Below are positions 4,797-11,252 of a stretch of DNA of 11,252 nt, piece by piece. The notes under the pieces were generated by a model. It did no database searches and was not told the DNA's origin. It was given only the letters and a program-made list of their open reading frames with translations. Origin of the DNA: Burkholderiaceae bacterium (GTDB lineage: Bacteria; Pseudomonadota; Gammaproteobacteria; Burkholderiales; Burkholderiaceae_D); contig JACMLV010000333.1 of assembly GCA_014379395.1 (NCBI GenBank), positions 1 to 11,252 of the forward strand, in the 5' to 3' direction. The first letter of the stretch is position 1; each line of letters starts with the position of its first letter. The translations under genes and the position numbers were made by a program.

Positions 4797-7189
4797 TCGA
4801 CACGATGCCGCTGCGGGTGTTTTGGAAGGACAGGGACTCGCGCTATCTCGGCTGCAATGCGTTCTTCGCCAAGGATGCCGGGGTGGCCAGCCCGGACGGC
4901 GTGATCGGCAAACTCGACACCGATTTCCCGTGGAAGGAAAACGCCCCGCTCTACCGCAGCGACGACGAACTGGTGATCGCGTCGGGCAAGCCGAAGCTGG
5001 CCTACGACGAACCGATCACGGTGGCCGGCGGCCGGCAGAAATGGCTGCGCACCTCCAAGGTTCCGCTGCGCAATATCGATCAGGAAGTGATCGGCATGAT
5101 CGGGGTGTTTTACGACATCACCGCCGCCAAGAAAACCGAGATGGCGCTGATCGAAAGCGAAAACCGCCTGTTCGAGATTTTGGAAAACGTCAGCGCCTTT
5201 ATTTATTTAAAAGATTGCGACGGCAAATATCTGTTCGCCAATAAGATGGTGCGCGACCTCTGGAACGCAAACCTCGAGCAGATCATCGGCTCGGGCGACG
5301 ACAAATTCTTCGACGCCGCATCGGCCGCCCGCATTCGACAAGAGGACCGCCGCGTCCTCGATCACGGTGAAAGCATACGGCTGCAGGAAACCAACACGGT
5401 CACGCGCACTGGCCTCACAGCCACGTATTGGAGCGTGAAGATACCGCTGCGCAAAAAGGATGGCGAGATTTACGCCTTGTGCGGTATTTCCACCGACATC
5501 AGCGAAGTCGTGCGCGCGCAGGAGGAAATGCAGCTGGCGTCGATGGTGTATCAGACCACCAGCGAAGCGATGATGGTGACCGACGCCGAGGGCAACATCA
5601 TCACCATCAATCCGGCCTTCACCAAAACCACCGGCTATACGCTGGAAGAAATCCAAGGTCAGAATCCGCGCTTATTGAATTCGCAGCACCACGATCCGGA
5701 ATTTTTTCATGCCATGTGGAGCGACATCCTCGCCACCGGCGCCTGGCAGGGCGAAATCTGGGACAAGCGCAAAAACGGTGAAACCTATCCGAAATGGATG
5801 ACCGTCAATACGACCTTCAAGGAGGACGGCACGCCGTATCGCCGCATCGCCCTGTTCTCCGATATCACCGAAAAGAAGAAGTCCGAACAGATCATCTGGC
5901 ACCAGGCCAATTTCGACGCCCTCACCGGTTTGCCGAATCGGCGCATGTTCCACGACCGGCTCGAACAGGAACTCAAAAAAGCCCATCGCCACGGGCGCAA
6001 ACTGGCCGTGCTGTTCATCGACCTGGATCGCTTCAAGGAAATCAACGACAGCCTGGGACACGATAACGGCGATATCTTGCTGACCGAAGCGGCGCGCCGC
6101 CTGACCCACTGCGTGCGCGAATCGGACACCGTGGCGCGCCTGGGCGGCGATGAATTCACCATCATCCTGAACGATCTGGAAAACGCCGACGATGTCGACC
6201 GGATCGTGAAAAATCTGCTCAAAACCATGAGCGAGCCATTCACGCTGAACGTGGACAAGGCCTATGTCTCGGCCAGTATCGGCATCACGCTCTATCCCGA
6301 CGACGCGCACGACATCGAAACCCTGATCAAGAATGCCGACCAGGCCATGTACGCGGCCAAGCAGCAGGGCCGCAACCGCGCCTGCCATTTCACCCGGTCG
6401 ATGGAAAATTGCGCCAAATCGCGCATGGGCCTGAGTAATGATTTGCGCGTCGCGCTGCAAGAAAAGCAGTTCTGGCTCGCCTACCAGCCGATCGTCGAAA
6501 TGGCCACCGGCGCCATTCACAAGGCCGAGGCGCTGATCCGGTGGGAGCATCCGGCGCGCGGCCTGGTCAGTCCGGGCGAATTCATTCCGGTGGCGGAGGA
6601 AACCGGCTTGATCGTCGAGATCGGCAACTGGGTTTTCCAGGAGGCCGCCGCCATGATCTGCCACTGGCGGCGCAACTACGATCCGGCCTTCCAGATCAGC
6701 GTGAACAAATCGCCGCTGCAATTTCTCAACGATGGCGCCAATGCCAAAAACTGGCTCGATCTGATGGAGGAAATCGAGGTGCCGCACCAAAGCATCGTGA
6801 TTGAAATCACCGAGGGCATCTTCCTTGAATCCGACCCGTCGGTTGATAATATGCTGGTCAAATTCCGCAATCAAGGAATACACGTGGCGATCGACGATTT
6901 CGGCACCGGCTATTCCTCGCTATCTTATTTGAAAAAATTCGACATCGATTATCTGAAAATCGATCAGAGCTTCGTGCGCAATCTGCCGCACAGCGCGCGC
7001 GATCTGGCCTTGTGCGAGGCGATTATCGTCATGGGCCATAAACTCGGCATGAAGATTATCGCCGAGGGCGTGGAAACCCAGGAGCAGCGCGATTTGCTGC
7101 TGGCCGCCAATTGCGATTACGCGCAGGGTTATTTCTTTTCCCGCCCGATTGCCGCCGCGGAGTTTGAGAAGCTGCTCTGGGCAAAATAG
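4622..7189 (+). CDS. C-terminal part of c-di-GMP signalling protein: three PAS domains, GGDEF and EAL (frame-broken)
   Basis: Cytoplasmic output half of the same protein, presumably making and degrading c-di-GMP. Real similarity begins near 4721. The first GTG (4622) lies inside the sensor coding sequence and has no ribosome site. Numbered on the restored 1099-residue protein, PAS domains lie at about 298-412, 425-545 and 548-665. The third is most typical (GNIITINPAFTKTTGYT, NPRLLNS). The GGDEF domain (about 667-830) has DALTGLPNR, DLDRFKEIND and an intact GGDEF at 752-756, with the inhibitory site RESD (743-746) exactly five residues before it. The EAL domain (about 835-1090) has EALIRW (E880), NKSPLQF, EITEG, DDFGTGYSSL and IIAEGVET, so catalysis should be possible. 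Both output domains look active, and which dominates cannot be read. No other membrane helix is seen. Confidence 0.93.
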   Translation: MVQPLRNRRAVAAPRAQICAALVCALSGLCFHCLLRGRRANREAQRQLAESHYMLQTVIDTMPLRVFWKDRDSRYLGCNAFFAKDAGVASPDGVIGKLDTDFPWKENAPLYRSDDELVIASGKPKLAYDEPITVAGGRQKWLRTSKVPLRNIDQEVIGMIGVFYDITAAKKTEMALIESENRLFEILENVSAFIYLKDCDGKYLFANKMVRDLWNANLEQIIGSGDDKFFDAASAARIRQEDRRVLDHGESIRLQETNTVTRTGLTATYWSVKIPLRKKDGEIYALCGISTDISEVVRAQEEMQLASMVYQTTSEAMMVTDAEGNIITINPAFTKTTGYTLEEIQGQNPRLLNSQHHDPEFFHAMWSDILATGAWQGEIWDKRKNGETYPKWMTVNTTFKEDGTPYRRIALFSDITEKKKSEQIIWHQANFDALTGLPNRRMFHDRLEQELKKAHRHGRKLAVLFIDLDRFKEINDSLGHDNGDILLTEAARRLTHCVRESDTVARLGGDEFTIILNDLENADDVDRIVKNLLKTMSEPFTLNVDKAYVSASIGITLYPDDAHDIETLIKNADQAMYAAKQQGRNRACHFTRSMENCAKSRMGLSNDLRVALQEKQFWLAYQPIVEMATGAIHKAEALIRWEHPARGLVSPGEFIPVAEETGLIVEIGNWVFQEAAAMICHWRRNYDPAFQISVNKSPLQFLNDGANAKNWLDLMEEIEVPHQSIVIEITEGIFLESDPSVDNMLVKFRNQGIHVAIDDFGTGYSSLSYLKKFDIDYLKIDQSFVRNLPHSARDLALCEAIIVMGHKLGMKIIAEGVETQEQRDLLLAANCDYAQGYFFSRPIAAAEFEKLLWAK
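4719..4730 (+). other. Frame break joining sensor and output frames
   Basis: The sensor frame (codons starting 4719 GCC) and the output frame (codons starting 4721 CTC) join cleanly if one base is re-read or one base has been lost in the GCCTCC stretch. This gives a continuous helix end, FIA-LLRGRRANREAQ, and a 1099-residue protein. The exact site is uncertain by some bases, because both frames are open from 4622 to 4796. Confidence 0.75.
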
Positions 7190-7551
7190 TTTCCGCAGCC
7201 CTCCCCCCTTTCATTTCAGCCCCTTCTCTTGGCGCACCACACCTGCCGCCGGGATAAGGCGCGCCCATCAATTGGAATTTATTCCCAGTTTCAATCGCCC
7301 GCCTCTTTGCCAATTTCGCCAAAGAAAATATGTCTGGGCACGACGTTAATTGTTCCAACATTAAATCCAAGACAATACTGAAGCTTTATCAAAGCCGAGC
7401 CTGCGTTTTGGTTTGAGACTATGCATTCGTGCGGGAGAAACGTTGCGATTGCTGTGGCGCCATGCAATCCATCACATTATCGCCATGGCAAATTAATTGA
7501 ATGGAACCATGCTTCAAAACACGTTTTAAAAAAAACATATAGGAGCGAGTT
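7190..7551 (+). other. Intergenic region upstream of PEP-CTERM gene
   Basis: This stretch of 362 bases contains no convincing gene on either strand. It begins with a C-rich run after the stop at 7189 and turns AT-rich from about 7255 to the next start. No strong intrinsic terminator was found for the signalling gene. Noted inside it are a sigma-54-like site (7486-7501), the motif CCATG three times between about 7460 and 7511, and the ribosome site AGGAG (7541-7545). Confidence 0.5.
7486..7501 (+). promoter_or_regulatory. Candidate sigma-54 (RpoN) promoter
   Basis: TGGCAAATTAATTGAA matches the -24/-12 layout TGGCACG-N4-TTGCA with correct spacing. The -24 half is good, but the -12 half has GA where GC is most conserved. 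Transcription would start near 7511, about 40 bases before the ATG. RpoN with PrsK/PrsR is known to drive PEP-CTERM genes in other betaproteobacteria, which makes the site worth noting. Confidence 0.35.
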
Positions 7552-8112
7552 ATGTTTAATTTAAGAAAAGCGGCGGTCGGTTTATTCATGATGGCGGCCG
7601 CGCTGTCCGCTTCGGCTGCGGACTGGGTTGAGGTTCCCAACCCACCGACCGCCGGCTTTGCGGTCGGTTCGAGCACGGTGACCTATTCGCCCCAGGCCAG
7701 CACGGTCTGGGTGTATGACGGCGCCAACATTGGCCCGCAAGATCCGGTCTCCATCGAGTCGGTGATCGAAACGGTGTTCGGCCTGCCCACCAGCGGCCCC
7801 GGCTCCTTGTCGCTGGTGTCGGTCGGCGAGAACCTGTCGGGCACTTCCGGCTCGATCACCCTTTCCGGCAGCACCAACTACCTGGCCATCCATTATGGTC
7901 TCGGCGAATTGCTGTTCCACTGGGATCAGCCGCTGGCGGCCGGCACCGAGTTCACGTTTGCCGGCTTGCCGCACGAGATCAGCAACTTCCGCGCCTACCT
8001 GTCGGTGAGCGCGGTGCCGGAACCGGCCACCTACGGCATGCTGATCAGCGGGCTGGTCCTGCTCTGCTTGCTCGCCCGCCGTCGCAAACCGGACAACGGC
8101 AACTTCGCCTGA
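7552..8112 (+). CDS. PEP-CTERM sorting domain protein
   Basis: A 186-residue exported protein. Residues 1-22 are a signal peptide (MFNLRKAAVG, ALSASA cleavage). The body (about 24-152) is rich in Ser, Gly, Thr and hydrophobic residues and likely beta-sheet, with no recognised enzyme motif. The C-terminus is a textbook PEP-CTERM signal: VPEPATYGM at 155-163, a hydrophobic helix (about 163-174) and a basic end ARRRK (175-179). Such proteins are cleaved at the PEP motif by exosortase (EpsH/Xrt) and end up on the cell surface or in extracellular polysaccharide. No exosortase or polysaccharide genes lie in this window. The ATG is fixed by AGGAG six bases upstream and by the signal peptide. It is probably a single-gene transcript, since a 362-base gap precedes it and a convergent gene follows. 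Its specific role is unknown; biofilm or floc matrix is the usual context for this class. Confidence 0.93.
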   Translation: MFNLRKAAVGLFMMAAALSASAADWVEVPNPPTAGFAVGSSTVTYSPQASTVWVYDGANIGPQDPVSIESVIETVFGLPTSGPGSLSLVSVGENLSGTSGSITLSGSTNYLAIHYGLGELLFHWDQPLAAGTEFTFAGLPHEISNFRAYLSVSAVPEPATYGMLISGLVLLCLLARRRKPDNGNFA

Positions 8113-8141
8113 CTGTGCACGGATTTGGCCCGCATGCCGGT

Positions 8142-8174
8142 CGAGGACGCCTCGGTGCTACGGTCGGAACCGTA
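8142..8174. other. Two adjacent small hairpins between convergent genes
   Basis: CGAGG-ACG-CCTCG (8142-8154) and TACGGT-CGGA-ACCGTA (8159-8174) are perfect short inverted repeats just after the PEP-CTERM stop. No T-run follows on either strand, so they are not standard intrinsic terminators, though they may help end transcription or protect the mRNA end. Confidence 0.35.
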
Positions 8175-8183
8175 CGGCGGCGG

Positions 8184-8255
8184 CTTACGACGGATTTTTC
8201 GACACGGTCTTATGACGGAGTCTTACGACGGGGTCTTACGACGGGGTCTTACGAC
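8184..8255. repeat. 13-bp tandem repeat array, unit CTTACGACGGGGT
   Basis: Two identical units (8222-8234, 8235-8247) follow a two-mismatch unit (8209-8221, CTTATGACGGAGT) and precede a partial unit (8248-8255, CTTACGAC). Further left, 8184-8196 is a diverged unit (CTTACGACGGATT) and 8197-8208 a more decayed 12-base one. The array fills the gap between two convergent gene ends and codes for nothing I can support. Its function is unknown. Confidence 0.85.
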
Positions 8256-8271
8256 AACCACAGGCAACGGC

Positions 8272-9345
8272 TCACCGCGCCGCGCGCGCGGAGGCGAGGC
8301 GATCGAGCATCGCTTTCACGCTTGCCATCTGCGTCGCCGTCTTCTTGTAAAAGTCGGGCGTCAGCGGATTGGTATACCCCCAGAAATCCCAGCACCCCTT
8401 CGGATTCAAGAGGCTGGTTTCAGCCTGCGGATACAGCACGATGATGTTGTTGGCGTCGGCCACCTCGTTATATCCGGCGCCATTGTAAAAGGCGTCGCCG
8501 ACCGCCTTCTCGTTTTGCTCGCAGCCATGGAACGCCACGTGCACGCGGCAACTTTGGCTGGCGCACGCGCCCGGCACGTAGGCGTAGGCGGTGTCGCCCA
8601 TGCTCGCATTCGCGCCGAGGAAGCTGGCCTGGTCGAACGCCACGATCTGCCCGCCCAGGGTGCTCGACTTCGGATTGAGCGGCCCATAGATGTGCTCGAG
8701 GATGTTTTGCGCTTGCGGGACGTGGCAATCGTTGATGTACGGCGTGGCCGTCAGCGCGCAAGCCTGGTCGGCTTGCTTGTCCGTGACCAGCGCGTGGCCG
8801 GCGGGCAGGTTGTTCACATAGGCGATCTGCGCGCCGGGCACCCCGGCCAGCCCGTAAAAACGCTTGACCTGGTCGACCACAACGGTGGTCACGGTGGTGT
8901 CCCTGGCGCCGCTGAAAAGGTAGATCCTCTGCCTTTTCAAGTTGGCGAGCGGATCGATGTCGCCGGCCGCGGCGAAAGCCTTGGCGCTGGTCAGCAGCGT
9001 GCGGGCGTTGGGCGGGCTGGCGAACGAGGCCGCCGGATTCATGCAGACCGTCATCGCGGTCATCAGGTTGACGTCGTAGAACACGTTGCCAAACTGGCCG
9101 GCGCAATAGAAAGGCCCGCCGGCGACGACGCCGGCGCCAACCACCAGGCTGGAATAGGCGACCGAGAACTGCGCCGCCATGAAGGCGCCGGAGGACAAGC
9201 CCGACACCGAGGTTTGGCTCAGATCGGCGTTATAGGCCGGCAAGGAGGGCGGCGCGTCGGCCGCACGGGCCAGCCCCGGCGCGGCCAGGCAGGCGCCGAT
9301 CGCGGCCGCGAGTAGGGATTGCTTGCTCCAAGATCGTGCTTGCAT
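8272..9345 (-). CDS. Secreted PHB depolymerase-like esterase (alpha/beta hydrolase)
   Basis: A 357-residue secreted hydrolase resembling single-domain extracellular poly(3-hydroxybutyrate) depolymerase such as the Penicillium funiculosum enzyme. It would cleave polyester or short ester substrates outside the cytoplasm. Residues 1-29 are a signal peptide (LARAAD cleavage). The nucleophile elbow GLSSG gives Ser51; SGARDTTV gives Asp149; PAGHALVTD gives His184. Their order and context match the known triad of that enzyme by recall. Other shared features are VAGGPFYCAG (74-83), HVAFHGCEQ (269-277), NNIIVLYPQAE (299-309) and NPKGCWDFWGY (314-324). Several cysteines suggest disulfides. No separate substrate-binding or linker domain is present, so activity on soluble oligomers or other esters is possible. 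The start is supported by GGAG eight bases upstream. It sits 141 bases downstream of the GST stop, probably with its own promoter. Confidence 0.92.
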   Translation of the reverse strand: MQARSWSKQSLLAAAIGACLAAPGLARAADAPPSLPAYNADLSQTSVSGLSSGAFMAAQFSVAYSSLVVGAGVVAGGPFYCAGQFGNVFYDVNLMTAMTVCMNPAASFASPPNARTLLTSAKAFAAAGDIDPLANLKRQRIYLFSGARDTTVTTVVVDQVKRFYGLAGVPGAQIAYVNNLPAGHALVTDKQADQACALTATPYINDCHVPQAQNILEHIYGPLNPKSSTLGGQIVAFDQASFLGANASMGDTAYAYVPGACASQSCRVHVAFHGCEQNEKAVGDAFYNGAGYNEVADANNIIVLYPQAETSLLNPKGCWDFWGYTNPLTPDFYKKTATQMASVKAMLDRLASARAAR

Positions 9346-9486
9346 AAATTCATCTCCAATGAAAGGAACGTTGCTGCGTTCGAAGTCGACACACCGCGAT
9401 GACTATAAGCAAGATACCGAGAGGCAATTATCCAGTTGGCAATTATTTGACGACCATCAATATTTTCGTCTTGAAAAGCGCCGCTC
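9346..9486 (-). promoter_or_regulatory. Upstream region of the esterase gene, with short repeats
   Basis: This 141-base gap contains the direct repeat GGCAATTAT twice (9423-9431, 9438-9446; 15 bases apart) and the inverted repeat GAACG-TTGCTG-CGTTC (9366-9381), 20 bases before the start. On the minus strand TATAGT (9407-9402) could be a -10 element with transcription starting near 9395. No matching -35 at ordinary spacing was found. The repeats may be regulator sites; no regulator gene is in view. Confidence 0.3.
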
Positions 9487-10101
9487 TCACCGATAGCCCT
9501 CCTCGCGCAACACCTGCCGCACCACAGGCCGCGCCAGCATGCGCTGGTAATGCGCGTGACAATGCGGCGGCAGCGCGAGACCGAGCTTGTCGGCCCAGAA
9601 CTCGACGTAGAACAGGGCGGCGTCGGCGATCGAAAAATTGCCCACCACATAGTCGCGCCCGGCCAGCATGGCGTCCATCACGGCGAAGCCGCGCAGGACG
9701 ATCTCCCGCCCGCGCGCCTTCACACTCTCATGCTCGGCCGGATTGGCCGTGAACGTGTCGGTGGTGAAGATGCGCGCGAAGCCTTGGCCGTGGATCGTGC
9801 CGACCACGTAGTCGAGCGCCTCGATTACCCTCGCCTCGCCCTCGGCGCCGTCCGGCAACAGCTTCGCCTTCGGCGCGCTGCGCGCCAGCCACCAGGCGAT
9901 CGCCTGGAACTCGGTCAGCACCGAGCCGTCGTCGCGCACCAGCGTCGGGATCGTGCCCTTCGGGTTCAGCGCCAGATATTCCGGCGTCGCGTTGTCGCCG
10001 CGCGGCAGGTTCAGGACGTAGGCCTCGAAGGCGACGCCGATCTCCTCCAACAGGATGTGGATGCCTGTGCTGCACGAGCCGGGCGTCATATACAGTTTCA
10101 T
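9487..10101 (-). CDS. Glutathione S-transferase, beta-class-like
   Basis: A 204-residue cytoplasmic glutathione S-transferase, expected to use glutathione in detoxification or redox reactions; the substrate is unknown. The N-terminal thioredoxin-like domain (about 1-80) begins MKLYMTPGSCSTGIH, with Cys10 at the place of the conserved beta-class cysteine. NPKGTIPTL holds the cis-proline (Pro52), and LTEFQAI holds the gamma-glutamyl-binding Glu64. The C-terminal helical domain (about 88-204) has His104, near the beta-class His106, and the folding motif VGNFSIADAAL with Asp160. The length is normal. The ATG is fixed by the start of the fold and by AAGGAA upstream. It overlaps the stop of the ATPase gene by ATGA, so the two are translationally coupled. 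An in-frame open stretch continues upstream only because this frame happens to lack stops inside the ATPase gene. Confidence 0.95.
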   Translation of the reverse strand: MKLYMTPGSCSTGIHILLEEIGVAFEAYVLNLPRGDNATPEYLALNPKGTIPTLVRDDGSVLTEFQAIAWWLARSAPKAKLLPDGAEGEARVIEALDYVVGTIHGQGFARIFTTDTFTANPAEHESVKARGREIVLRGFAVMDAMLAGRDYVVGNFSIADAALFYVEFWADKLGLALPPHCHAHYQRMLARPVVRQVLREEGYR

Positions 10102-11252
10102 GGCCGGATTCCTTGTGCGTGATTGATCGGCCCATCGCCAGGATCGGCCGGCGGCGCGCCGATGTCCATGCCGCGGAACACCGAGCAACGCTTGAACACG
10201 TCGAGCGTGGGCGCCAGTTTTTTCTGGTGGCAGAACTTGGACACCAGCTTGCTCAAGCCCTTGATGTCGCGCCCGCTGGCCGCCGGGAACAGCTCGGCCA
10301 GCTCGGCGATCTGCGCCGGCGTCACCTCGAGCGCGAACTGGGCCGTCATCACCTGCCAGATGCGGCGCCGCGCCTCGGCGTCGGGCGGATGGAACTTGAT
10401 CAGCGCGATGCAGCGCGAGACGATCGCCTCGTCGATGTCGTCGACCCGGTTGGTGGTCAGGAACAGCAGCCCGTTGAAATATTCGAGCACGCGCAGGAAC
10501 ACCCCGACCACCGCGTTCATCGCGATGTTGTCGTCGCGCCGCTTGATGTAGACGTCGGCCTCGTCGATCAGCACCACCGCGCCCCAGCGCTGGGCGCGCG
10601 TGAGCACGTCCTTGAGCGCCGCCTCCATCGCCGCCACCGTCAGGCCGAGCTGGCCCGAGTGCACCCGGTACAGCGGGCGCCCGATGATCTCCGAATAGAC
10701 TTCCGCCGTGAGCGTCTTGCCGACGCCCGGCGGGCCGGCGCACAGCACCGTCGTGCCGCCCGACTTGCCGGCCACGATGTCGTCCATCAGCACGTCCATC
10801 TCCGCCGTCAGGATGTCGATCAGGTCGGTCTGCTCGCGCGGCAGGATCAGCTTTTTCTTCAACTCCGGCTGGTAGCGGTAGGGCCGCATCTCGTCCACAT
10901 GCACCCACAGGTAATGGTGCAGGTCGAGGTGAAACATCAGGATGTAGGCGTGCACCGGCAACTGCGTGAACAAATCCTTGGGCAGCGCCGCCCGCAGGCG
11001 CTTGACCTCGTCCTCGGCGTCGTAGCGGTTGCTCTTGGCCGCCTTGCTCAGATACAGGCCGAGGATGTCGCCGGTCGCGTCCAGGGTCAGCGCGCGGTTG
11101 GCCAGGATGCCCTCGTCGTTGACCAGGCGCGCCTCGGCCTCGCCGCTGGTCAGCACCACCACGTCCTTGCGCGACCAGTCGCTGTCGCGGTGCGTCGCGC
11201 CCGGGTCTTCGGCGTAAAAGCCGGTGCCGCGCGCGGAGAACTGGGCCCCGTA
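10098..11252 (-). CDS. AAA+ ATPase, C-terminal 384 residues (runs off right edge)
   Basis: A classic AAA ATPase whose 5' end lies outside the window; the frame is open to the edge. In the visible fragment, residues about 30-135 are a non-ATPase region (LHHYLWVHVDEMRPYRY, LKKKLILPRE). The ATPase module then has Walker A GPPGVGKT (173-180), Walker B VVLIDEAD (226-233), sensor 1 LTTNRVD (Asn268), an arginine-finger candidate in AIVSR (Arg280) and a sensor 2 region SGRDIKGL (326-333). All key residues are intact. The N-terminal region plus YIKRRDDN and VFLRVLEYFNGLLFLTTN resemble, from memory, AAA proteins of fungi and other organisms with a DUF7025 region. No protease or helicase domain is visible. 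The stop overlaps the GST start (ATGA), so the two form an operon. The remodelled substrate is unknown. Confidence 0.93.
   Translation of the reverse strand, partial: YGAQFSARGTGFYAEDPGATHRDSDWSRKDVVVLTSGEAEARLVNDEGILANRALTLDATGDILGLYLSKAAKSNRYDAEDEVKRLRAALPKDLFTQLPVHAYILMFHLDLHHYLWVHVDEMRPYRYQPELKKKLILPREQTDLIDILTAEMDVLMDDIVAGKSGGTTVLCAGPPGVGKTLTAEVYSEIIGRPLYRVHSGQLGLTVAAMEAALKDVLTRAQRWGAVVLIDEADVYIKRRDDNIAMNAVVGVFLRVLEYFNGLLFLTTNRVDDIDEAIVSRCIALIKFHPPDAEARRRIWQVMTAQFALEVTPAQIAELAELFPAASGRDIKGLSKLVSKFCHQKKLAPTLDVFKRCSVFRGMDIGAPPADPGDGPINHAQGIRP

Noticed and set aside
5672..6883. A 403-codon minus-strand open frame opposite the PAS-GGDEF-EAL region
   Set aside because: It mirrors the codon pattern of the plus-strand gene, and no known domain or ribosome site was seen.
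8184..8255. CRISPR array
   Set aside because: The units are 13 bp and directly abutting, with no unique spacers and no cas genes.
8125..9315. A 396-codon plus-strand open frame opposite the esterase
   Set aside because: It is the antisense shadow of the esterase gene and starts inside the 13-bp repeat.
9487..10908. A 473-codon open frame that would fuse a long Arg/Gly/Ala-rich region to the GST
   Set aside because: The upstream part is the stop-free alternate frame of the AAA ATPase gene. The GST starts with its family N-terminus at 10101, with a ribosome site and ATGA overlap.

Overview
The window looks like chromosomal DNA from a GC-rich betaproteobacterium, most likely an Oxalobacteraceae member of the Massilia/Duganella/Janthinobacterium kind. 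This is an inference from codon use, a PEP-CTERM protein, a secreted PHB-depolymerase-like esterase, a TSP3-type envelope protein and a large c-di-GMP enzyme. No database was searched. I see no rRNA, tRNA, CRISPR array, transposase, phage gene or recognisable defence island.

Left block, minus strand (1-2936). A 137-residue secreted protein with Pro/Tyr repeats and Asp-rich TSP3-type repeats is followed by a 217-residue secreted protein made of two 74-residue repeats. Thirteen bases later the Lhr DNA helicase gene starts and runs off the left edge. The three genes could be read in one direction from a candidate sigma-70 promoter near 2963-2991.

Centre, plus strand (3197-8112). A DUF1428/YbaA-type gene comes first. 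A 334-base AT-rich, hairpin-containing leader follows. Then comes one large signalling gene of about 1099 residues: periplasmic SBP_bac_3 domain, membrane helix, three PAS domains, GGDEF and EAL. As given, it is split by a -1 frame change near 4721, just after the membrane helix, so it reads as two open frames (3891-4796 and 4622-7189). The GGDEF, I-site and EAL motifs are all intact. After a 362-base gap with a sigma-54-like site lies a PEP-CTERM protein gene.

Right block, minus strand (8272-11252). A 13-bp tandem repeat fills the gap between the convergent PEP-CTERM and esterase genes. The secreted esterase resembles fungal-type PHB depolymerase and carries Ser/Asp/His triad candidates. Upstream of it, an AAA+ ATPase gene entering from the right edge overlaps a beta-class-like glutathione S-transferase gene by ATGA.

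Most of the window is ordinary core or accessory gene content. The points most worth a second look are the frame break in the signalling gene, its unusual leader, the 13-bp repeat, the sigma-54-like site before the PEP-CTERM gene, and the AAA+ ATPase that resembles eukaryotic DUF7025-type proteins.
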